Assembly: GCA_950022655.1 (NCBI GenBank)
Contig: OX465579.1
Span: 142,365,207-142,429,206 of the forward strand
From: Alentia gelatinosa
Taxonomy: Eukaryota; Annelida; Polychaeta; Phyllodocida; Polynoidae
Direction of reading: 5' to 3'
DNA length: 64,000 bases
Below, in pieces: positions 36,901 through 48,900 of this stretch. The notes beneath the pieces were generated by a model. That model was not told the DNA's origin. It made no database searches and was given only the letters and a program-made list of their open reading frames with translations. Each line of letters begins with the position of its first letter. Position 1 is the first letter of the stretch. The translations under genes and the position numbers were made by a program.

Positions 36901-39900
36901 CCCGAAAACAATTATGTCGTCTAAATAAACCAAACATTTCTTCCACTGCAAGCCTCTCAGCATCTGATCCATCATGTACCAGTATCAGTACCATCCTTCT
37001 TAGTAACCATCACCACAGGGCTGGCCCAAGGGCTTTCGCTGGGTATGATCACATCTTGAGAAAGCATTTTCCGTAACTCCTCTTCCAAAGCTTCCCGCTT
37101 TATGGGCGGTAGTCTCCGGTAGGGTAGTCTAAATGGAATGTTTCCCTCTGTATCTATGTGGTGCTCTGCACGATCAGTTCTACCCAATGGGTCTCCTGGC
37201 CGCGCAAAGATCTTATTCCACCTTCCTAGCATAACTCTTAATTCCCGTTGCTCCGCGCTTGTTAGGGCATCTGCAGCAGTGATCAGAGTTTCTAGGGTCT
37301 CGTGCAGAACTGCAAACCCGGGATCTTTTTCCGAGTTTGTGTTCACGCACCCAATCTTCTCTTCCCTCGGGTCATTGTTGATAGATGAAATACCTAGAGG
37401 ACGGACCTCCATTGTATCTACGGAATTAGCCAATATTACTCGGCCAACAACGTCACCTTTCTTCAACACTATCCTCCCCGTAGTATGATTACTCACGGGT
37501 ATAGATCCTATCCAAGCTCCACCCATAAGGGTGTCCCATGCCTGTAATCCTTTGTCTGGAAATAACATCGGATCAGGCTCAAACATAGCATCTGCCAACG
37601 GCAAGTCACCTTCCCCAGCTATTAGCACATTTACCATCTGCTGAGGGGCGATGCTTACATCCTGCCTGACAGAGACCACTGAGGAAATCCGTCTACAGGA
37701 ACATTCTACTTCCAGCTGTTCCGGGTGTTTAATCCGAAGCAGGCCTTGCTGAAGGTCCAATGACACTCCATACAACGCTTGGAAGTCTATTCCGATTATT
37801 CCATTCTCTTAGATATCACTGAGTATGGGACTCCACACTAATTCAGTGTTACCTACTGAGATCGGGATAATCACTTTGCCGTAGCACTTCAACGGAGTAC
37901 CATTAGCAGCCCTTGCACTTGCTTCCGAAACTTTACATTCCGGATCAAATTCAAAAGTCTTATATAAACTGTGGTTCAACACAGAGCGGCTTGCTCCCGT
38001 ATCAACCAACAAATCTTCTTTCAACCCCTGAATTCTCACAGGCACATACCATCGTCTCCCCCCTAGAGGAGAAGGCTGCTGAATAAACTGGGAAATAACA
38101 TCGAGGGTGCCGAGGTCCCATCCACGCTGGCGTAACCATTGTAAGCAGGGATGTCTAGGAGATAGATAGCGAGAACAAATTGTAGCAATCTGACTCGAAA
38201 TCTCTTCTTCTCTGGTCCGAGTAAGATTCACTTTACTCGCTGGTTCTCCAGTTTGTGTACTCAGGCATACAGTTGCAGGGGCTACTGTCTCGCCACTTAC
38301 CGTAGCCCATTCTAGTTTACCGGATCCTCATGAGGGGAAGGCAAAGCTAGAGGACCGTCTGTGGTTTCTACAGCAGCCAGCTTCTGGGGACATTCCGGAG
38401 AAATGTGCCCAGTCTTTCCGCACTGCCAACAACGTCGAGTATCTAATTGGTTTTTCTCCAATTGCGATAACCTTTCGTTGATCTGCAGCAACAATTCCGT
38501 AACAGTAGGTGATTCCTTGGAATCTTTACCCACGGCCTGTTCTGTCACCTGAGGGTTCCCATTCCTGGGCCTCCCTGGATTCAACCGGCCACGGCCCCTA
38601 CCGCGGAAACTACGGCGTCCGAGTACCATTGACCGCATTGCGGAGAGTACATCCTCCATTTCGGGGTCGCTGGTTTCTTCGGTCGCCAACTCATCCTGTT
38701 CCCAGGATGGCGTTAGCATGGCAACCCGGGTTTTACTCGCAGGTTTTCCATACTGTCCAAACAGAGCACACCTTTGTTCATAGGCGTCCACTATTTTCAA
38801 CACCTGTATGAGGGTCATACCAGGCTCCCATTTCGAGACCACCTCTGTGCGGATGTCCTCGTCTCTGAGACCCTTCACAAACTGAGTTTGTAGATCCTCA
38901 TGCAGTGCCGGTGAGTCCAGTCGAGTACCGGGGTAAACCTCCATCAGCAATTGCTGTAAGGCTAACCCGTAAGCACGGGCGGACTCTTCTTTACCCTGTA
39001 TCCGACTTAGAAAAGTCGAACGAGGGTTCAGCGTTACTAGCTGCCCACAGTAATAGGACGCCACTTCTACAAGGGCATCCCATCCATGCGTAGCTGAACG
39101 CCGGTAGGCGCGTAAAGCAGCCTCACCGGGTCCATCGCGCAACGCTCTCATGAGGTACAGCAATGCATCGGTAGTACTCCACCCATTGCACTGGACATCC
39201 TCACAGAACCCGGCAAACCAGTGTTCCCACACCATTCCTTTACCAAAAGGCTTCGGAACAATGGCGTTACGTCTGGCCGTTTCTGCCGGTCTCACAATCG
39301 GGACATCCCTAGCCTGTGCTAGAGATCGATTGAACACCCGATCCGCGTTACTCTCCGCAAGCACAGGGTTTAGTCCTAATTCAGCTATCGCGGAATTAGA
39401 CGGTACTCCCCTATCACTAGCATGCGTAGAGTCTCTCAGAGAGTCCATTGGGGAAGCAAAGTTCACCATCGGAGGTCTCCGATCTATGAGATGTTGAATG
39501 CAGCCGAGTCGGACACATTACAGAACAAACAAAGAGATAAGCTAGGTTTCCTATCCATAGAGTATAGGTCCGTGATTATGCCCTGAAGTGCTGATTCCAC
39601 CAACACACAAGATATAACGATATTAGTCACGATTTGGTTGTCTTGCTGAATCTTGCTAGGTTTTAAATAATCGCGTGCATATTTGCCGCGATGCATCGGT
39701 CTGGTTAAGCACCTCTGCCGCATTGTGGCATTTCTTGATAGGTCGGCAATGGCTCTTGAGGTGTCACCGTGGTGGAGTACCATAATATACACTCAACATC
39801 ATGAAAGAGTACACATATCATTGCGCGCGACGTATCACGACAAAGGAGTTATGACATATCGTGACACTGTAGGATTTAACCAGATATACCACGGCAAATC

Positions 39901-42900
39901 CATTGAGTTGGTGGAACCAGCCCTTTATGGCAGCGTATGTTCCGGAGTCCTCCCTGATCCTGCTGACCACTGGAGCACACAGCGTGCTGGACGAATACAA
40001 GACACTATGCTTCATAAACTGCATGCTTTTTAAATTGTACCCTATGCTTCATTTTCGCAAGATAGCGCGGTGGCCGCTGGTGTATGGCTTTCATTTAATA
40101 CCAGATTTGTGCCAAAATATTGATTATTTGCGGAACTGGAGGGAATTTTCGTTTGCGAAATAGGTGGAAGCCTTAGTAGATGGCAGGTCACGCCTACTGC
40201 TTAGTCCAATCCCGTGAAAATCAATCGATTTTTCACACAATTATGACATTTTTCAATCGTCAGACTTGGGTTTGGTTAGGTTTCGAAACCAGCCCCTCAC
40301 TGGGTAAATCCATAAAATTGAAGGGGTAGCTAGGAACATGGCAAAACATAGTGTCAGACAGTGACAGAACCTAGTGTCCATCGTTCCCCATCCCCCATCC
40401 ATTTGAAAACCGAAGTTTGCTGAAAATGAAGCATAGTGTCCAGGACCGTGTCCAGACTCCCACTGGAACCCAGCGCTGCTAGTCATCAGGGCCCTGTTTT
40501 TAGTCACGGTCACCATGTGCACTGTCAGCTGTGACATCGCTGGTGTGAACAAACATTTCCCAGGAGTCTCTATAAGGATCTACAGAGGTTCTACTCAGTA
40601 AAAGACTATTTTTTTTTTTTTTTTTTTTTTTGATTATCAAGGTTTCGCCGTAATCGGCTTATCAGCCCATCTTAATAAGCTTTGTGGGTGACAAGGCGAT
40701 CAGACAGAAGAGAACTAGAGTAAAGTCCGAACTTGAATACTCAAAAGTTAAATCCTACAGTAACCAATGACTTTAAGGCCTCTAATGACTAATCAATGGA
40801 TTTTAAAGACATAATCAAGGGATATCGTTTCTGACAGCTTTGAAACAATAGCTAGTCGTATACTGTGGCCCCATACATTTTCAATGGCGACTCTGTATTA
40901 AACGAATAATAAAAAGATAGGTCTTACCTAACTGGTGCAGCGCGCGTCCCATGTTGTAGTAAGTCTCCTGACACTCTCCTCGAAGTTCCATGTACTGGTT
41001 AAGAAAGGCACAGCCCTGCAGATACCATAAAACCATCAAATAAGAAATGATCTCTTAGCCACGCAGTCTTTTCGATTGAATAATATGGGACAAATATTAT
41101 GTATCTGGCGAGTATTACATATACCAGAGACTAACATTGATCAATACAGTATTTACCAAAGAAGACTACCCTTTATTCATTAATAACGGGGGGGGGGGGT
41201 ATAACAACATCAATATGGTGAGCAATAAAAATGCATTATTCTGCTACTAACCACCTCGATCCATGAACATATTTCTTTTGCATGTAAGTTTTTCTGTTTA
41301 CCCCCATTAGATGCACATTAAAACAAAAATCGCAACCATAAAAACCATTAAATAAGAAATACTCTCTTAGCCACGCATTCTTTCCGATTGAGTAATATGG
41401 GACACATATTATGGATATTATGGGAAGAAGTCATCGGAATAAAGTTAACACATATGTATTGCCTCATCTGTAGTTAACGAGGCAGTGCTCTGCGGTGAAG
41501 TGATCATATAAGTGATCCACTGCAGCGGATTCTGGGACGGTTCAGGGGCAATCATTTGGTCACAGGTTGATTGGTGCTTAATTGCCTCCTACCTGTGGTA
41601 GTAGAACTGTAGTGGAGCTAGGGCCATGATCATCCGCGCATACTTGACTAGCGATCGCTATAGAATCTCCACTGATTTTTTACCATTTATTTTACTGCTC
41701 ACGCTACCATCGCCCCATTCAGAGGCAACTTCCCTGTTTTTAGCTTGGTTTGACCGCTCACGAAACAGGGAAATATTGCTTAAGACGTCATTAGAAATTT
41801 CAGATTTGGTGCCCCCTCAAATAACCCTAGTACGCGTTCCCCATTGACTGGTCCCCACCTCCACCGCAACGGACGCGGTCAGGGAGAGTGGAGCAAGAGC
41901 TCCGAACCAGCGAGGAGGGACTGATAGAAAATATTTCTTGCGGGAGTGGAGAACTAATGGAGCAACACCACCGATTATAGTAAGATAGGGGTATGAACAA
42001 CACGGTACAACTTGGTGAAGAACATGGGACGAATGGGGGAGAACATGGATCCGCGCAATGGAGAACAGCCTTTCTTTAGATATATAATACGATATTTACT
42101 CTAACTGTATTAATTAGATTGTGATTGCAAATGATTCATGTAATGCAGTACAGTACAATACCTGATTATCAGATTGTCAGTGCAACTGAGTTATTATTTT
42201 ATATTCTTAGTATGACAATTCTGTGTTATTATGCTCTATTATGTATATCTATTAAATTGAATATATGGCTAATATTTATAATATTACTAAATCAAACAAA
42301 AAGGTATCCACTGAAGCCATCGTTAGAGCTATGAATGAGGATTCTATCTGTAAACTGTCCACTAGGATATAGCATAATTCAACTATCCAGTCCAGGTCGG
42401 CCCAACTCTCATTTGATTATAGAGGATATTCAATCATCTTCATCTCATTTCCTCATATTCAACCACCGGACTATCAGAATGTACTACCTAGAACTACTTA
42501 TCGATGAAGCAAAATGCAATATGATTGTATACCCACATCAGAGTGCCCGAATGAAAGAAAGGCAGCTATGCCGAATTCGGTGTTAAAAATGTATGAACCA
42601 TTTTCCCTAATAAAAAGTACCAAAAAAAAAAAAAATTAGAGGTGCACGGAGGGGAGAAGTCATATTTTACTGGCTCCCTTCTGATTTGGAGTATTAAGAG
42701 AACATAGTCGTGAAAACCACGTTTTTTTAAAATGTATAATCTGTTTACTGACAATAACTGTGGAATTATGCTATTTCCATAGAAGCCAGTTGATCGAGAA
42801 GGACAAGAAAGCATCACTCACCTGTATGATGAGGGAGTGACGACAGGTCGAGAACTTCTGACATGCCATGTGGATGAAGGTATTACCGATACAGAGTATG

Positions 42901-45900
42901 ATCAGTGGGTCCTTGGTGTCTTGACGGAAGGCACACACATACTCACCTATAACAGACATAAACATTAACAACATTTATTTTTTATCTATGTGGTTTTAAG
43001 AAATTCTAACTTGACGAACTGGTTATTGAACTACAGCAACATTCACAGTGGTAGCACAGTGCTGTTCAGTCGTGTCTTCGCTAGCTCTGTCCAAAACATC
43101 TATATGGTTCTAAATACAACCAGCTGTCCTGCCTCTATGCATGTGTGTTGATTCATTCACCAGGATGTAATAAAGCATTTATCAAGAGTGACCTGGTACT
43201 GATCTCCAAAACTATATCTAAAATTGTCTCTACTCAAATTGGTTATGGTTTTATTAAAAAATAGAAGAAATTAACCAGGTTGTCCCTCACTCAGAATCCC
43301 TCTGTCCCACTTGAGTAATCGCTCTTAGGCAGACCACATAACACGGTTCATAATGACATAAATCCTTTATGTGGGCCTTGATTTTGTAACCTGGACAAAA
43401 TACTTATATCTGAGCTTTTTATGCATATTTCAATTCCCCCCCCCCCCCCCCCCCCTCTAATGATGCCTGGTGAGCTGTTTTGTAGTGAAACCTTGGATAT
43501 AACGCCTAACTTGGGGATTCCCCTAGCCCCTATTTAGATCCATCTGGATTTAACTTCAGTGACCTCACATTTTTTTTATGGTTGCCCTACTTCCCACTTC
43601 CTGAGAGACGCTGGAGTTCCTGTTTCTTTGTCTGTGTATTTTTTTATGACTCGGTAGGCTAGTTACGTCCTTTTGAGTTCCTGGCAACGTCATCAGTTGT
43701 GATGTCATAACCATTACGCACGCCATGGTAACGACAACGGTGGAGTTCTTTTCCCATTTCAAGGAAGCATTTAGCTGCAGGCGCCAAACAAAAGGAATCT
43801 AATTAGGTTTATGTGGCAGTTGGCCGTTCAACTGTAATGTGGCGTCAGCCGTTGAGTGTGTACTGTTCCACCCACCAATTTCTATACCCGCCTGACAGAC
43901 ATTGACTACACAAGAGCACTGCCACTGTCTTTAACTCATCAGTGTGCCTCGTAGAACAGGCCCTAAACAGGGAAATTCTATGAAGGTGGCTATACGCCCC
44001 TTTCTCCTAATTTTAAAATAATCAATTTTGAGCTGATACTGAACTTCCCCTTGAGAAAAGTTTGTATTGCTGGTTTGTAAATTCGCACTCTGCACGACAC
44101 GTACATTTGATGTTATGTTTAGAACCATTCTATGTACTTATGTACTTACCAAGGGCGTGCTTGTAGGAGCCAGCGACCATTGCATTGTGTCCGTTCAGGA
44201 TGCCCAGGGCGTGGTGGTCGGGATGCTGTTGATAACGCATACACATGGGTCTGAGATTAGTTGTTACACACTAAGGTCAGCCCTATACCAATGAAGGGGA
44301 TAGACATAGTGTAACCTGCCCAACTGTAACGCTCATCACTTCTATTAACACAACACGAAATCAAATCCATCAACTGGATGTACATTGCAACCCTACAGGA
44401 TTACATGATTGATTTTATTGAATGGGTTGTCATTTGAGAAAGAACAAGAAGAACAATGAACAACATGAAAGTGATCGATCTTGAAAACATTCAGAGGAAG
44501 GGAATGATATATATATACTAATGGTACTGTGGCTTCCTAATAGGTTTAATAACATTGTAGCATCAGTTACCACGTTATCTATTATGATAAACAATCAAGT
44601 ACCAATAGGATATATGTATACTTGAATCCACTTTACCTTGATTATGAGGCGTAGGCAGTAGCGGTTATGTCGGATGTCCTGAGACATGCTGATTACTTGA
44701 GTGAACAGGTTCCATGCCCGGTTATTATCCAGTTGCTGTAGATAGAAAGATGCTATTCTTAGGAGAATTAAGATTTTAGAAAGAGACCTCTAACAAAATA
44801 CCCTTCTATTCATAAACAATATCTATCGTAAGTGTACATTTGAAATAGAATCATTGGCCTCTGAAAGGCCAAATGAGCGGGTGGACGCATACACCTGTTA
44901 ATACAACCGAGGGAGCTAGTCTTACCTTGACGCAGATTTCTCTGATAAAGTTGTAAGCGAAGTGGCTGGTTTTATTGAGGAGGCAGGCAGTGAGACAGAT
45001 GAAGTCAGTCTCTAGTGCAAGGTTGGTGTCGTTCATGAAGAGCGGACTCATGAGCGCCGTGATGCTCAGCTCCATGAGGTCGTTGAATCGTCGGTGTGAG
45101 ACCAATACTTGCCCCAACTACAGAGACAAGGAGAAATGAGAAACGAGGGGCCTGTCACTGCTGGTAATTTCACATTCTTCAAGGAATATGACAGTTTAAT
45201 ATCTATCCTAAGTATATATTAAAGAGATATCTGGTTCAAAACATTATAAGCGCAAGCCTGCCCAGTGTTAACGTCGGTGGCCGCTAAGGTCTGTTCCGAG
45301 AAAGCTGAATACCAAGTTATACCTCTGATGCGCGCCTTCCTTTCCGTTTGATGCCTTATTCCTCCTTTTATATGAAGCTGCTCTCTCAACAAAGATAACT
45401 AGTAACACATTCGCCGAGTCAACCTGGAAGTAGGTGGCGCTTCGAACCCCCTCCGCGGCCATCTTGGCAAGGGACCCATGCAGTGCTAGGCCTATGGCGA
45501 ATTCAAACGTTCATTTCTGATATAATTTGATATCTGGGGATGTGTTACCTAACCCTTAAGTCAATCTTTTGACAAGACAAGACCTCCCTGGCAGTTTCAG
45601 ATCAAATCATTACGTGATGGCCTCAGTTTAGCCTTTGAACACGATGTCAACAAATCATCGAAACGGCCGATTTACTTCGAGTTGGCACGTTTAAATCATG
45701 TCTAGATGTTGGAAATAATCCTATTTAAATGATTACATCTACAGATTGCACATTAGAACGTCGGAAACAATATTTTTTCACCTTTTAACACTCTGACAGC
45801 GCTTTGTGGTCACCAGCAATATGGCGGACCTTGTCCGTTGTCAGGGAAATTTGCATATATTGGAGGGTATTTTAAACCAGAAGTCACCAGATGACTCGGA

Positions 45901-48900
45901 GAATATAAGCGTTGGTGTTTAGCTAAATACCTCTCCTTCTTTATTTCTCAGCGCTGGTTCTCGACAGGGCGCCGGTGATAATTTTCTTCATGTCTCCTTA
46001 GACAAGCGCAGGCCCACAAAAAAGGCTTCCACACAAATCCCTGTTGGTACCATGTCAGCTTAGCTGACAAGCTAACAGTTTCTATATACAATGTAGCTGA
46101 TGTAGAAATGTATCGTAGGCAATTACCACCAAAAATGAAGGAATGCATCCAACAATTTGTTCTACATCCCTTCCTTCATCTCCACTGGGCATTATTTCGA
46201 TGCTACTGAAAGCGTTGTCTTAACTTAGATCTCACTTGTATGTGTAAGTCATATACTAATTCTTTATTGTCGAAATCTGAATAATTAAAAGCAAACCTTT
46301 AATACGATATACTTACTTTCATGTACAGCTCCCATAAATCTTCTACAGCAACTGTGTTATCCAGCAACATACATGAAGCTACAGTATAGAGATTAAAAGG
46401 TAAATTAGTCAACCAAAAATATATACACCTGCTTAAAAAAATATTGTCCGTTTTGTTTACAGGGTTCCTACATAGACAGCCCAATAAAATTCCAGGCTTT
46501 TTCCAGGCTATCTTTTTTTTCAGGCATAACTGGTCACTGTTTTTAAAACCATGTCTGATTCACCACCAAATTTAGTTAACTTTTTCTTTATCTACCTTAC
46601 TACCTATGGAATTTCAGTGGTTTGCGATAGATATCTTAAAAATTCTTTTTTGTTGTTGCCACTTTTAAATATGAATACAAATATTCAAATATTATTAGCA
46701 ATTTGCTTTTACAGGTTTTCCAGGCTCTGTACGAACCCTGTGTTTAACGCCTCTTGGCAATCTGACAGGGTATAGGGATTATTATGTAAAGGATGCCTCC
46801 CACCGTGCACCATTTAAGGTGAGGATTTGGGTACAGGTGAGATATCAGTTACCAGCTTACAAACATTTATTTTTAATTAACACATGGAATGGAACAACAA
46901 TCAAGAACTAATTGTGTGACACTTGGTCAGCCCCAATGACTTTATAGCACCCACGTGTGCTGCATCAGTAGTATCAAACGTCAGCCGAATACGCCCGTGA
47001 TAAACGATCCGTTCTGAGTCTGTATGTGTATCTAATAGCGATAAAGCGGGATACGGAGTGTTTGCATACCGTCCTTAATCCTCTGGTCCAGACTCGACCC
47101 GATCACACACCGTAAGGCATAAATTCGATGTTTTATGCTCCGGTTACTGAGAATAACTGCAAACGAAAAGTACCCACAGTTATCAACATCACATCACATA
47201 ATTCCTGTGCTCTACACTCTTAGACCGATTTCGGCTCTAAGTTACTCTTTATGATTAAATAGTTTACGTGTAGATGTCTTTACACGATTTGAAATACAAT
47301 AGGAGAAAAACCAAATGCAGTATATTATTTATTCAAAGATGGACGAGTATGTAACATATCTGAAAAATGAATATAAATTACTTCATAATTTCGAGCATAA
47401 TATCATTATCTAGCTCTGCTTCACTAATTAAATCGTATGTAAGTCTGAGGAAAACAGGAATTACAATGTTGTTTAGACCATGAAGATTGGTGTATTTATC
47501 CTTTTGAGAATGCCCTTTTACTTATCTCCTATGGTCACAACCTTTTCAGATATTCATTATGTAGTAAAATTGGCTGATATAAATTACCTGCTAAATGAGA
47601 CTTCTTAAAAATATCTCTAAAGTGTCCAAATAGAACTTGCACAGCGCACTCGATGAACTCCTCGGTCTTATCTTGAGAGAACAACAAGTTACACCTCGGC
47701 AACATCAGACGCAGATCCTGAAAATAGCGTAATAAACAGAATTTATATTTAATTTTTTTTTTAAATATATCACAAATCGGCGAATAATCGAAGATCTCCG
47801 TTTGATAGGTTCATTCATCATAAATATCTTAAACTGCAATATTACTAATTCAAATCAGAATAACTATATAAAGCTGCACAAAGTCATGCATATCATTTCA
47901 AATAAAGATTGTATACATAAAAATATAAACTATTCATTAGTTTTATTTACATGATCCACATTTTTTTTTTCAGAAAATCCACTCAGACTTACAATTCCTC
48001 TTGGAACTGCTCCAGCCTGTGGTCCATCTATTTTTGGGAGAACGAAAAATGACAAAAGTTAAGATATCAAAAAGAAAGATCAATTTTCCCTTCATTTGAA
48101 ACTATTGATTTGCTTCTTAAAATATCAAGGTGCGATATAGGGGAAATACAATGCTGAGCTAATTACGTAAATCTACGACTTTCTTATGTCTACCAAAATC
48201 GCCTTAAACTAACAAAGCTTACCTTGAGAAAGACCCATATCAAGGATTAGCCCTGGATCATTTACTATTCAATTTCGAGGAAATTTAGGCTGTCAGACTG
48301 GGCCAAACTCACTTACTTTGTACGAGTAAATCGGGGCATTTTTACACCCCCAAGTATGAATTATCATTACGTCTCGTAGTAGTAAACGTGCTCAGCAGAA
48401 AACCATGGAGCATGCTCACCTTGGTCAAGCACTCGGAGAGCCTCCTCGTGTTCGCCGAGCTGCTGTCGGAGCGCACTGAGCAGAACGCGAGCCTCCATGT
48501 GAGTGGGCGCGAGCAGCACGACGCGCTCGTAAGCCTCGGCCGCCGCCTGCAGCTCACTCAGCGCGTTAAGACACTCGGCGAACCGCAGCCACACAGCCGC
48601 CTGGAAAGAGCCACACATCCGATTAATACCTTCGCAAAGACAAACTGATTCTAATGAGCATTCGTGCTTGAGGAAGAATTCCGAAACTTAAAGGAAACAA
48701 GAGCTAAGTATGCATTTTAAAGATAGAAATATTGACCAAATTAGCAGGTGGACGCATTTAAAACTCAGGGAGGGAGGGAGGGAGGGAGGGAGGGAGGGAG
48801 GGAGGGAGGGAGGGAGGGAGGAGGGAGGGAGGGAGGGAGGGAGGGAGGGAGGGAGGGAGGGAGGGAGGGAGGGGAGGGAGGGAGGGAGGGAGGGAGGGAG

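Larger units (their letters stand above)
28373..39480 (-). mobile_element. Ty3/gypsy LTR retrotransposon with an extra 3' ORF, 5' LTR not seen
   Basis: On the - strand the order is gag (39469-38312), protease, RT, RNase H, integrase (to 34376), a third ORF (33931-30872), a non-coding stretch and the 3' LTR. PR-RT-RNaseH-IN order and a GPY/F-type integrase C-terminus place it in Ty3/gypsy (Metaviridae). There is no chromodomain. Pol carries at least two in-frame stops, two frameshifts and an RT deletion, so it cannot move by itself. It lies in a GTF3C3 intron in the sense direction. No second LTR copy is found between 39480 and 40927, so the 5' end is lost or rearranged. Confidence 0.88.
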
